Assembly: GCF_020740895.1 (NCBI RefSeq)
Contig: NZ_JAILXP010000022.1
Span: 1 to 35,295, forward strand
Length of the DNA stretch: 35,295 nucleotides
Origin: Streptomyces sp. UNOB3_S3
GTDB lineage: Bacteria; Actinomycetota; Actinomycetes; Streptomycetales; Streptomycetaceae
Reading direction: 5' to 3'
Positions 1 through 7,591 of this stretch are shown piece by piece (within the stretch, counting starts at the first letter, position 1; each line of letters starts with the position of its first letter). Both the position numbers and the translations under genes were made by a program. The notes under the pieces were generated by a model. That model was given only the letters and a program-made list of their open reading frames with translations. It made no database searches and was not told the origin of the DNA.

Positions 1-47
1 CCCGCGCACACCGCGCGCAGGCCCCACGGGACCGCCCCACCGCCCCG

Positions 48-101
48 CCGTCGTACGCGGCCTCACAGTCGTACGCGGCCTCACCGTCGTACGCGGCCTC
101 A
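48..101. repeat. Three tandem copies of an 18-bp unit
   Basis: Three head-to-tail 18-bp units (48-65, 66-83, 84-101), each containing GTCGTACGCGGCCTCA. The second differs from the others by one base near its start. They end just before the stop codon of the leftward protease gene, so they lie in its 3' untranslated region. No function is evident; slippage duplication is the simplest origin. Confidence 0.8.
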
Positions 102-106
102 CGGCC

Positions 107-1306
107 TCAGAGGGCGCAACCCTGGGTGTTGACCCTGCCGGTCGCCGTACGGCCGTCCACGACGTCCTGGTGGACCTCGTCCGCGGTCAGCGCGTAGCCG
201 GTGTCGGCGTCGTCGAGGGACTTGGCGAAGACCACACCGTAGACCTCGCCGTCCGGGGTGAGCAGCGGGCCGCCGGAGTTGCCCTGCCGGACGGTGGCGT
301 AGAGGGAGTAGACGTCGCGGCGGACGTTGCCGCGGTGGTAGATGTCGGGGCCGTTGGCCTGGACCCGGCTGCGGACACGGGCCGCGCGCACGTCGTACGC
401 CCCGTTCTCCGGGAAGCCCGCGACAATGGCGCTCTTGCCCGTCTCCGCGTCGCCCTGGGCGAAGGACAGCTCGGGCGCCTCCAGCGAGGGCACGTCGAGG
501 ACGGCGATGTCGCGCTTCCAGTCGTAGAGGACCACGCGCGCGTCGTGGAGCCGGCCCTTGCCGCCGACCTGCACGGTGGGCTCGTCGACCCCGCCCACCA
601 CATGGGCGTTGGTCATGACCCGGTGCGGCGCGAAGACGAAGCCGGTGCCCTCCAGGACCTTGCCGCAGCTGGGCGCGTTGCCCACGACCTTGACGATGCT
701 GCGCTGGGCCTCGGTGGCGACGGGGCCGCCCGCGAGCCTGGGATCGGGGGCGGGCACGGAGGTGATGGGCTCGGCGGAGAACGGCGCGAAGACCTGTGGG
801 AAGCCGTTCTGCGCGAGGACGGTGCTGAAGTCGGCGAACCAGGTGTTGGTCTGCGGGGGCACCACCCGGGCCACGCCGAGCAGCACCTTGGAGCCGCGGA
901 CCTCCCGGCCCAGTGTTGGCAGGGTCGTACCGGCGAGGGCGGAGCCGATCAGCCAGGCGACCAGCAGCATGGCGGCGACGTTGACGACGGCGCCGCCGGT
1001 GGCGTCCAGCGCGCGGGCCGGGGACCAGGTGATGTGGCGGCGCAGCTTGTTGCCGAGGTGGGTGGTGGCGGCCTGGCCCACGGAGGCGCAGAGGATGACG
1101 ATGGCGACGGCCGCGACGGCCGCGATCGTGCCCGGCTCGGCGTCGTCGGTGGCGCTGTCCCAGATGACGGGCAGCGCGTAGACGGCGGCCAGACCGCCGC
1201 CGAGGAATCCGATCACCGAGAGCACGCCGACGACGAACCCCTGGCGGTAGCCGATGACCGCGAACCACACGGCGGCCACCAGCAGCACGATGTCCAGCAC
1301 GTTCAC
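107..1306 (-). CDS. marP: MarP-type membrane-anchored trypsin-like serine protease
   Basis: A 399-residue protein. The N-terminal part (about residues 1-135) has several hydrophobic segments of the CvpA/colicin V production type. The C-terminal part (about 205-390) is a trypsin-like protease expected outside the membrane. The triad is visible as His235 in TNAHVV, Asp266 in RDIAVLDVP and Ser344 in RQGNSGGPL. I chose the GTG at 1306 (MNVLDIVLLV) because GAGG lies 9 bases upstream; an in-frame start at 1354 would add 16 residues that do not look like part of the family. The mycobacterial homologue Rv3671c (MarP) is needed for acid resistance; its role here is inferred from homology. The next gene, a Nudix hydrolase, is the same neighbour as in mycobacteria. 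Confidence 0.9.
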   Translation of the reverse strand: MNVLDIVLLVAAVWFAVIGYRQGFVVGVLSVIGFLGGGLAAVYALPVIWDSATDDAEPGTIAAVAAVAIVILCASVGQAATTHLGNKLRRHITWSPARALDATGGAVVNVAAMLLVAWLIGSALAGTTLPTLGREVRGSKVLLGVARVVPPQTNTWFADFSTVLAQNGFPQVFAPFSAEPITSVPAPDPRLAGGPVATEAQRSIVKVVGNAPSCGKVLEGTGFVFAPHRVMTNAHVVGGVDEPTVQVGGKGRLHDARVVLYDWKRDIAVLDVPSLEAPELSFAQGDAETGKSAIVAGFPENGAYDVRAARVRSRVQANGPDIYHRGNVRRDVYSLYATVRQGNSGGPLLTPDGEVYGVVFAKSLDDADTGYALTADEVHQDVVDGRTATGRVNTQGCAL

Positions 1307-1367
1307 CGAAAGATGCCTCGCATTGATGTGTCGTCGTGGCCGGCGGAGGGCCACCGTCTCATGCCCG

Positions 1368-2087
1368 TCAGGAGTGCCGGTCCAGCGGGACCTCCCGATC
1401 GCGGTCCCAGGGCCGCTCCCACCCCGCGTAGTGGAGGATCCGGTCGATCACTCCGGCCGTGAAACCCCACACCAGGGCGGGGCCCACCCGGAAGGCGGGG
1501 CCGCGGTGGCCGCTGGGGTGGACGGCCATGGCGCGGTGCGCGGGGTCGGTGAGGTGGGAGACCGGGACGGTGAAGACGCGGGCGGTCTCCAGCGGGGAGA
1601 CCGGGGCGACGGGGCTGGGCTCGCGCCACCAGCCCAGGACGGGCGTGACGACGAAGCCGCTCACCGGGATGTAGAGCCGGGGCAGCACGCCGAAGACCTG
1701 CACCCCGGACGGGTCGAGCCCGGTCTCCTCCTCGGCCTCGCGCAGCGCGGCCCGCACCGGGCCGTCACCGTCGGGGTCGCCGTCCTCGGGGTCGAGGGCG
1801 CCACCGGGGAACGACGGCTGCCCGGCGTGCGAGCGCAGTCCGCCGGCCCGCTCCAGGAGCAGCAGCTCGGGGCCCTGCGCGCCCTCGCCGAAGAGGATGA
1901 GCACGGCGGACTGCCGCCCGCCCTCCTCCGGCGGGAGGAACCGGCTGAGCTGCCGCGGCTCCACGGTGCGCGCGGCGCGCTCCACCGGCTCCAGCCACTC
2001 CGGCAGCCCCCGGGCGGTGACGGTGACCGCACCGGCCCCCGCGATCCCGGTCTCCCCGGTCGTCCCCGCGCCGTACGTGCTCGTCAT
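1368..2087 (-). CDS. Nudix hydrolase, coenzyme A pyrophosphatase type
   Basis: A 239-residue protein. The CoA-pyrophosphatase signature is visible as LLLLERAGGLRSHAGQ followed by PSFPGG. The Nudix box follows, with its REAEEETGL segment after a few extra residues. Family members hydrolyse the pyrophosphate of CoA or related nucleotides; the substrate here is not proven. The ATG at 2087 is chosen because GGGGGAG lies 4 bases upstream. A longer open frame extends upstream, but its N-terminal part is out-of-frame nth sequence. The gene lies 83 bases after nth on the same strand and 61 bases before the protease gene, so co-transcription is likely. Confidence 0.88.
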   Translation of the reverse strand: MTSTYGAGTTGETGIAGAGAVTVTARGLPEWLEPVERAARTVEPRQLSRFLPPEEGGRQSAVLILFGEGAQGPELLLLERAGGLRSHAGQPSFPGGALDPEDGDPDGDGPVRAALREAEEETGLDPSGVQVFGVLPRLYIPVSGFVVTPVLGWWREPSPVAPVSPLETARVFTVPVSHLTDPAHRAMAVHPSGHRGPAFRVGPALVWGFTAGVIDRILHYAGWERPWDRDREVPLDRHS

Positions 2088-2170
2088 CCGTCTCCCCCGG
2101 TGTTCCTCGGCCGCGCCCCGGTCCTGCGGGGCGCGGTCCCGCGCCTTGCGGTTGTGCGGCGTACGCTCGG

Positions 2171-3109
2171 TCACTCGGCTCCCAGAGGGCTCGCGGGCAG
2201 GCCCGGATAGTCCGCCGGGGGCTTGAGGCGCTGGCCCGGCCGCCCGCCCATCTCGTACTTGAGCAGCTTCTTCGCCTTCTCCGGGTCCGTCTCGCCCTCT
2301 CCGTACGACGGGCAGAGCGGGGCGATCGGGCAGGCGCCGCAGGCGGGCTTGCGGGAGTGGCAGACGCGGCGGCCGTGGAAGATCACGCGATGCGACAGCA
2401 TCGTCCACTCGCTCTTGGGGAAGAGGGAGCAGACCTCCGCCTCGACCTTCTCCGGGTCCTCCGCGTCGGTCCACTTCCAGCGGCGGACGAGCCGGCCGAA
2501 GTGGGTGTCGACAGTGACGCCGGGTACTCCGAACGCGTTGCCCAGGACGACGTTGGCGGTCTTGCGGCCGACGCCGGGCAGCGTGACCAGATCCTCCAGC
2601 CGGCCGGGCACCTCGCCGCCGAAGCGGTCGCGGAGGGCGGCGGAGAGGCCTATCAGGGACTTGGCCTTGGCCCGGAAGAAGCCGGTCGGCCGGATCAGCT
2701 GCTCCAGCGTCTCGGGGTCGGCGGCCGCCATGTCCTCGGGCGTGGGGTAGGCGGCGAAGAGCGCGGGGGTGGTCTGGTTGACCCTCAGGTCGGTGGTCTG
2801 GGCGGAGAGGACCGTGGCGACCAGGAGCTGGAACGGATTCTCGAAGTCCAGCTCGGGGTGGGCGTACGGATAGACCTCGGCGAGCTCACGGTTGATCCGG
2901 CGGGCGCGGCGCACCAGCGCGGTCCGCGACTCGGTCTTCGACGCGGCCTTCGGCCCGGTCATCGACCCGGCCTTCGCGACCGCCGGGGATTTGTTCGTTT
3001 TTGCGGATTTCGTCTTCTTCGCGGCGGGGCGTTCGCCCACAGCGGAATCACGGGCCGCGCTCACCCTTCCGGCCCCCTTGCCCTGTGCTCTCACCGGCGT
3101 ATTGGACAC
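2171..3109 (-). CDS. nth: Endonuclease III (DNA glycosylase/AP lyase)
   Basis: A 312-residue base-excision repair enzyme that removes oxidised pyrimidines and cleaves at abasic sites. The helix-hairpin-helix [14 protein letters not shown] contains the catalytic Lys, and the catalytic Asp is in VDTHFGR. The [4Fe-4S] cluster ligands follow the exact spacing C-x6-C-x2-C-x5-C in [17 protein letters not shown]. The first 65 residues are a Lys/Ala-rich extension not needed for the fold. The GTG at 3109 has no clear ribosome binding site; the ATG at 2962 (MTGPKAASK) has GAAGG 8 bases upstream and may be the true start, giving about 263 residues. Confidence 0.93.
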   Translation of the reverse strand: MSNTPVRAQGKGAGRVSAARDSAVGERPAAKKTKSAKTNKSPAVAKAGSMTGPKAASKTESRTALVRRARRINRELAEVYPYAHPELDFENPFQLLVATVLSAQTTDLRVNQTTPALFAAYPTPEDMAAADPETLEQLIRPTGFFRAKAKSLIGLSAALRDRFGGEVPGRLEDLVTLPGVGRKTANVVLGNAFGVPGVTVDTHFGRLVRRWKWTDAEDPEKVEAEVCSLFPKSEWTMLSHRVIFHGRRVCHSRKPACGACPIAPLCPSYGEGETDPEKAKKLLKYEMGGRPGQRLKPPADYPGLPASPLGAE

Positions 3110-3212
3110 CCGGCCAGACTAAAGCCCAGCACTGACATCCGCCCCGACCGCAGGAAAACCACAGCCCAATCGGACCCCTGCCGTAGGGCTCCGGGCGACG
3201 ATGCGCCACACT

Positions 3213-3228
3213 TGTGTTTGATCACACA
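3213..3228. promoter_or_regulatory. Candidate Crp binding site upstream of crp
   Basis: TGTGT-N6-ACACA, a palindrome with the spacing of the Crp consensus TGTGA-N6-TCACA; the outer GTG-N8-CAC core is intact. It ends 62 bases before the crp start codon, where an autoregulatory site could act. Seen in sequence; binding is inferred. Confidence 0.5.
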
Positions 3229-3290
3229 GTTTTACCGACGGGCATCATGGGGACCACGGTCCTCTGTGCATGTCGACAAGGAGAGAACTC

Positions 3291-3965
3291 GTGGACGACG
3301 TTCTGCGGCGCGCCCCGCTCTTCGCGGCGCTCGATGACGAGCAGGCCGCTGAGCTGCGCGCCTCCATGGGCGAGGTCACCCTCGCGAGGGGCGACGCCCT
3401 GTTCCACGAAGGGGACCCCGGCGACCGCCTCTACGTGGTGACCGAGGGCAAGGTGAAGCTCCACCGCACCTCGCCCGACGGCCGCGAGAACATGCTGGCG
3501 GTCCTCGGCCCCGGCGAGCTGATCGGCGAGCTGTCCCTCTTCGACCCGGGCCCGCGCACCGCCACCGCGACCGCGCTCACCGAGGTCAAGCTGCTCGGCC
3601 TCGGCCACGGCGACCTCCAGCCCTGGCTCAACGCCCGGCCCGAGGTGGCCACCGCCCTGCTGCGCGCCGTCGCCCGCCGGCTGCGCCGCACCAACGACTC
3701 GATGTCGGACCTCGTCTTCTCCGACGTCCCCGGCCGTGTCGCCAAGGCCCTGCTCGACCTGTCGCGCCGCTTCGGCGTCCAGTCCGAAGAGGGCATCCAC
3801 GTCGTGCACGACCTCACCCAGGAGGAGCTGGCCCAGCTGGTCGGCGCCTCCCGTGAGACCGTCAACAAGGCCCTCGCGGACTTCGCGGGCCGCGGCTGGC
3901 TCCGCCTGGAGGCCCGCGCCGTGATCCTGCTGGACGTCGAGCGCCTCGCCAAGCGCTCCCGCTGA
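3291..3965 (+). CDS. crp: Crp, cyclic-nucleotide-binding transcription regulator
   Basis: A 224-residue Crp/Fnr-family regulator. Residues about 10-120 form the cyclic-nucleotide-binding barrel (GDALFHEGDPGDRLYVV and GELIGELSLFD). Residues about 150-220 form the winged helix, with recognition motif LTQEELAQLVGASRETVNKA. In Streptomyces, Crp influences germination and antibiotic production; in mycobacteria the homologue is Rv3676. The GTG at 3291 is chosen because GGAGA sits 7 bases upstream and the resulting length fits Streptomyces Crp; an upstream start at 3270 has no such site. A Crp-like palindrome lies in the promoter region and a strong terminator follows the gene. Confidence 0.93.
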   Translation: MDDVLRRAPLFAALDDEQAAELRASMGEVTLARGDALFHEGDPGDRLYVVTEGKVKLHRTSPDGRENMLAVLGPGELIGELSLFDPGPRTATATALTEVKLLGLGHGDLQPWLNARPEVATALLRAVARRLRRTNDSMSDLVFSDVPGRVAKALLDLSRRFGVQSEEGIHVVHDLTQEELAQLVGASRETVNKALADFAGRGWLRLEARAVILLDVERLAKRSR

Positions 3966-3990
3966 CGCGGGGCCACGACAGCAACGACTA

Positions 3991-4041
3991 CAAGGCGGGG
4001 CTGTGTGGGGTGCGATGCGCACCCCACACAGCCCCGCCTTG
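3991..4041. terminator. Bidirectional hairpin terminator between crp and the MBL gene
   Basis: A perfect inverted repeat with 23-bp arms (3991-4013 and 4019-4041) and a 5-base loop. It sits between two convergent genes, 25 bases after the crp stop and 37 bases after the MBL-fold hydrolase stop, so it can end transcription from both sides. Confidence 0.9.
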
Positions 4042-4078
4042 CCGTTTTCCGGACGCCTGCCGGATAGGCCCGTGCCCG

Positions 4079-4909
4079 TCAGATCAGCCCGTGCTCGTCC
4101 AGGTAGTCCAGCTGCGCCCGTACCGAGAGCTCGGCCGCCGGCCACAGCGCGGGGTCGACATCCGCGTACACGGTCGCGACGACCTCCTCCGCCGTGCGGT
4201 GGCCGTTCTCGACGGCCGTCTCCACCTGGGCGAGCCGCTTGGCCCGGTGCGCGAGGTAGTACTCGACGACGCCCTGGGCGTCGTCGAGGACCGGGCCGTG
4301 CCCCGGCAGCACCGTCCGCGCGCCCTCGTCGACCGCGAGCGCGCGCAGCCGCCGCAGCGAGTCGAGGTAGTCGCCGAGCCGGCCGTCCGGGTGCGCCACG
4401 ATCGTCGTGCCCCGGCCCAGCACCGTGTCACCCGTGAGGACCGCGTCGTCCGCCGGCAGATGGAAGCAGAGGGAGTCGGCCGTGTGGCCGGGCGTGGAGA
4501 TCACGTGCAGCTCCAGCCCGCCCGTCGTGATGACGTCGCCCACGCCGAGCCCCTCGCCGCCCAGCCGCAGCGCCGGGTCCAGGGCCCGCACCTTGGTGCC
4601 CGTCAGCTCCGCGAACCGGGCCGCGCCGCCGGAGTGGTCGGCGTGGCCGTGCGTCAGCAGCGTCAGGGCGACGCGCAGCCCCGCCCCCTCGGCCACCTCG
4701 ACGACCCTCCGCAGATGGGTCTCGTCCGCCGGACCCGGATCGACCACGACGGCCAGGTCCGAGCCGGGCTCGGCCAGGATCCAGGTGTTGGTGCCGTCCA
4801 GCGTCATCGCGGACGGGTTGGGCGCGAGCACACAGGTCGCCCGGGCGGTCGCGGGGCCGCCGATGGCGCCGGGGCGCGGCCGTCCGGGCAGATCGGTCGT
4901 GTGCGTCAT
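4079..4909 (-). CDS. Metallo-beta-lactamase-fold hydrolase
   Basis: A 276-residue MBL-fold hydrolase. The metal-binding motif HxHxDH is visible as THGHADHSGG. The other ligands follow in order: TPGHT, TGDTVLG and PGHGPV. It resembles the LACTB2-like group, in which some members act on RNA; the substrate here is unknown. The start overlaps the end of the upstream Nudix gene by 4 bases (ATGA), so translation is probably coupled. It is the last gene of a leftward operon beginning at the DUF4177 gene. The mycobacterial counterpart in the same position is Rv3677c. Confidence 0.88.
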   Translation of the reverse strand: MTHTTDLPGRPRPGAIGGPATARATCVLAPNPSAMTLDGTNTWILAEPGSDLAVVVDPGPADETHLRRVVEVAEGAGLRVALTLLTHGHADHSGGAARFAELTGTKVRALDPALRLGGEGLGVGDVITTGGLELHVISTPGHTADSLCFHLPADDAVLTGDTVLGRGTTIVAHPDGRLGDYLDSLRRLRALAVDEGARTVLPGHGPVLDDAQGVVEYYLAHRAKRLAQVETAVENGHRTAEEVVATVYADVDPALWPAAELSVRAQLDYLDEHGLI

Positions 4910-5811
4910 GCGTCGGCTCCCGAGGGTCCAGGGGCGATGTGCTCGGTGTCATGTTTGGCGGCGACGTGTTTGGTGAACTCGTCGTGGCCCGGCCAGCTCA
5001 GCACGATCTCTTCCCCGACGAGCCGCGCACGCGCCAGTACGGGCGTGAGATCCCGGTCACCCGAGGCGGCCAGTACCTCGCCGACGGTGCCGTAGGGGCC
5101 GAGCGAACGCAGCGTGGAGATGGTCGGCGGCATCATCATCAGCTCGCCCCTGTCGTAGCCGGCCGCCGCCTCGGCGGGGGCGGTCCAGACGGTGCGGTCG
5201 GCCTCCGTGGAGGCATTGCGGGTGCGCTGCCCTTCGGGAAGCGCGGCGACGAAGAACCACGTGTCGTAGCGGCGCGGCTCGAACTCCGGGGTGATCCAGC
5301 GCGCCCACGCCCCCAGCAGATCGCTGCGCAGGACCAGGCCGCGCCGCTCCAGGAGCGCGGCGAACGACAGCTCACGGCTGACCAGCGCCGCCCGGTCGGC
5401 CTCCCAGTCCTCCCCCGTGGTGTCCGCGACGACCGTGTCCGGGGCGGGGCCGGCCAGCAACACGCCCGCCTCCTCGAAGGTCTCGCGGACGGCGGCGCAG
5501 ACGATGGCCTGTGCCCCGGCGGCGTCGGTCCCCAGCCGCCGGGCCCACTCCGCGGGGGCCGGACCGGCCCAGGGCACGTCGCGCTCGTCGCGCGGGTCGA
5601 CGGAGCCCCCCGGATACGCGTACGCGCCTCCGGCGAAAGCCATGGAGGCGCGTCGGCGCAGCATGTGAACGGCGAGCCCGCCCTCCCGGGCGCGCAGCAA
5701 CAGGACGGTGGCGGCACGGCGCGGTGCCACGGGCCGGAGCTCGCCCCGGGTGAGCGCTCTGATCCGGTCCGGCCACTCCGGCGGGTACCACTGGCCGTTC
5801 GAAGTCGACAT
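4906..5811 (-). CDS. NUDT19-like Nudix hydrolase with interrupted Nudix box
   Basis: A 301-residue Nudix protein. The Nudix motif is split: YPGGSVDPRD is followed by about 30 inserted residues before the helix AAVRETFEEAGVLL. This split is typical of the NUDT19/RP2p group rather than an error. That group includes CoA diphosphatases, but the substrate here is not known. The gene lies 62 bases after RidA and overlaps the MBL gene by 4 bases. It is the second Nudix gene in the block. Confidence 0.85.
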   Translation of the reverse strand: MSTSNGQWYPPEWPDRIRALTRGELRPVAPRRAATVLLLRAREGGLAVHMLRRRASMAFAGGAYAYPGGSVDPRDERDVPWAGPAPAEWARRLGTDAAGAQAIVCAAVRETFEEAGVLLAGPAPDTVVADTTGEDWEADRAALVSRELSFAALLERRGLVLRSDLLGAWARWITPEFEPRRYDTWFFVAALPEGQRTRNASTEADRTVWTAPAEAAAGYDRGELMMMPPTISTLRSLGPYGTVGEVLAASGDRDLTPVLARARLVGEEIVLSWPGHDEFTKHVAAKHDTEHIAPGPSGADA

Positions 5812-5853
5812 GGCCGGATGCTATGCGCTCACGCCCGGATGTTCGAGAGGGGC

Positions 5854-5889
5854 GATCAGTCCCGGACCTCGGCTCAGTCCCGGACCTCG
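5854..5889. repeat. Direct 18-bp duplication at the RidA stop codon
   Basis: Two adjacent 18-bp units (5854-5871 and 5872-5889) identical at 17 positions and sharing TCAGTCCCGGACCTCG. The second contains the RidA stop codon. The outer copy is outside the coding sequence, so the protein is unaffected. This looks like a small tandem duplication. Confidence 0.7.
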
Positions 5890-6338
5890 ACGAGGAACTC
5901 GACCTCGACGGGGGCGTCCAGCGGCAGCACCGCCACGCCCACGGCCGAGCGGGCGTGCACGCCCTTCTCGCCCAGGATCTCGCCCAGCAGCTCGCTGGCG
6001 CCGTTGAGGACGCCCGGCTGGCCGGTGAAGTCCGGCGCGGAGGCCACGAAGCCGACCACCTTGACCACCCGGACGATCTTGTCCAGGTCGCCGATGACGG
6101 ACTTCACGGCGGCCAGGCCGTTGAGCGCGCAGCGCGCCGCCAGCTCCTTGGCCTGCTCGGGGCTGACCTCGGCGCCGACCTTGCCGGTCACGGGAATGGC
6201 CCCGTCGACCATCGGCAGCTGGCCCGCGGTGTGGATGTAGGAGCCGCTGCGCACGGCCGGCTGGTACGTGGCCAGCGGCGGCACGACGTCGGGCAGGGTC
6301 AGCCCGAGCTCGGCGATCCGGTCCTCGACCGTGCTCAC
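5874..6338 (-). CDS. RidA-family (YjgF/YER057c/UK114) protein
   Basis: A 154-residue protein of the RidA superfamily. Classic RidA deaminates reactive enamine/imine intermediates; this longer actinobacterial subgroup is less well characterised. Recognisable segments are SGSYIHTAGQLPMVDG near residue 33 and the C-terminal LPLDAPVEVEFLVEV. The GTG at 6338 is chosen because GGGAG lies 6 bases upstream and it overlaps the preceding DUF4177 stop by 4 bases. A longer open frame running further upstream is an out-of-frame shadow. It is the second gene of the leftward operon. Confidence 0.88.
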   Translation of the reverse strand: MSTVEDRIAELGLTLPDVVPPLATYQPAVRSGSYIHTAGQLPMVDGAIPVTGKVGAEVSPEQAKELAARCALNGLAAVKSVIGDLDKIVRVVKVVGFVASAPDFTGQPGVLNGASELLGEILGEKGVHARSAVGVAVLPLDAPVEVEFLVEVRD

Positions 6339-6496
6339 GGCTTCTCCCGCTTGAGGTAGGCCACGAGCTGCTCGGGGTTGTTCGGCCCCGGCACGACCTG
6401 GACCAGTTCCCAGCCGTCCTCGCCCCAGGTGTCCAGAATCTGCTTGGTCGCGTGCACGAGCAGCGGCACGGTGGCGTATTCCCACTTCTTGGTCAT
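6335..6496 (-). CDS. DUF4177-type small protein
   Basis: A 53-residue protein beginning MTKKWEYATV, with the family core GEDGWELVQVVPG near the middle and a basic C-terminus. No function is known to me. The pattern KWEY...GWELV is typical of DUF4177. It is the first gene of the leftward operon, and its stop overlaps the RidA start by 4 bases. No clear ribosome binding site precedes the ATG at 6496, so a leaderless transcript is possible. Mycobacteria have a similar small gene beside rv3678c. Confidence 0.85.
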   Translation of the reverse strand: MTKKWEYATVPLLVHATKQILDTWGEDGWELVQVVPGPNNPEQLVAYLKREKP

Positions 6497-6568
6497 GGGC
6501 CCGACTGTAATGCCTGATACCGGCGGCCTCGTGCGTAGCCCGCACGGCGACTGGTTAGGCTCCGCATC

Positions 6569-7591
6569 ATGAGCAGGCTCCATGTCGTCAGCGGCAAGGG
6601 CGGTACCGGGAAGACCACGGTGGCCGCGGCCCTCGCACTCGCCCTCGCGGCCGAGGGGAAGCGGGCGCTGCTGGTCGAGGTCGAAGGCAGACAGGGCATC
6701 GCGCAGCTCTTCGAGGCGGAGGCGCTGCCCTACGAGGAACGGAAGATCGCCGTAGCGCCGGGCGGGGGCGAGGTGTACGCGCTCGCCATCGACGCCGAAC
6801 GGGCGCTCCTCGACTACCTCCAGATGTTCTACAAGCTCGGCAGCGCCGGCCGGGCACTGAAGAAGATCGGCGCGATCGACTTCGCGACGACCATCGCGCC
6901 GGGGCTGCGGGACGTCCTGCTCACCGGCAAGGCGTGCGAGGCGGTGCGCCGGAAGGACCGCACGGGCCGCTTCGTCTACGACTACGTGGTCATGGACGCG
7001 CCGCCCACCGGACGGGTCACCCGCTTCCTCAACGTCAACGACGAGGTCGCCGGGCTGGCCCGGATCGGGCCGATCCACAATCAGGCGCAGGCCGTGATGC
7101 GCGTCCTCAAGTCACCGGAGACAGCGGTGCACTTCGTGACGCTGCTGGAGGAGATGCCGGTCCAGGAGACCGCGGACGGCATCGCGGAGCTGCGGGCGGC
7201 GGGGCTGCCGGCCGGCGGCGTGGTGATCAACATGGTGCGGCCCGAGATCCTCGACGAGACGGCCGTGGAGTCCGCGGCCAACGGCGGGCGCCCGGAGGTC
7301 GCGCGCGCCCTCGCGTACGCCTTGGAGCGCACGGGCTCCGGTGGCGCACGGCGCGCGGGGCTCGCCGAACCGCTCGTCGACCCCCTGTTGCGGCAGGCGC
7401 GCGAGCACACCGAGCGGCTGGCCCTGGAGCACCGGGGGCGTGCGGACGTGGCGCGGCTGGGCCTGCCCACGTACGAACTCGAGCTGCTCGGCGACGGGGT
7501 GGACCTGGCGGGGCTGTACCGCATGGCGCGCGAGCTGAGGAAGCAGTTCGCGCGGGGAGAGGCGAGCGAGCGACAGGGAGTGAGCGGGTGA
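6569..7591 (+). CDS. ArsA/Get3-like ATPase, first of a pair
   Basis: A 340-residue P-loop ATPase of the ArsA/Get3 type (annotated in genomes as an ion-transporting ATPase). The deviant Walker A motif is GKGGTGKTT at residues 9-17, with its signature Lys10; VVMDAPPTGRVTRFL is the Walker B/switch region. The mycobacterial homologues Rv3679/Rv3680 form a complex reported as bacterial Get3-like ATPases; no arsenic link is implied. The gene diverges from the DUF4177 operon across 72 bases and overlaps its partner by 4 bases (GTGA), as expected for subunits made together. Confidence 0.88.
   Translation: MSRLHVVSGKGGTGKTTVAAALALALAAEGKRALLVEVEGRQGIAQLFEAEALPYEERKIAVAPGGGEVYALAIDAERALLDYLQMFYKLGSAGRALKKIGAIDFATTIAPGLRDVLLTGKACEAVRRKDRTGRFVYDYVVMDAPPTGRVTRFLNVNDEVAGLARIGPIHNQAQAVMRVLKSPETAVHFVTLLEEMPVQETADGIAELRAAGLPAGGVVINMVRPEILDETAVESAANGGRPEVARALAYALERTGSGGARRAGLAEPLVDPLLRQAREHTERLALEHRGRADVARLGLPTYELELLGDGVDLAGLYRMARELRKQFARGEASERQGVSG

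Noticed and set aside
170..1462. Long plus-strand open frame opposite the MarP gene
   Set aside because: It mirrors the protease gene on the other strand, has Gly/Asp/Val-rich composition without domains, and no ribosome binding site. High GC makes such shadows common.
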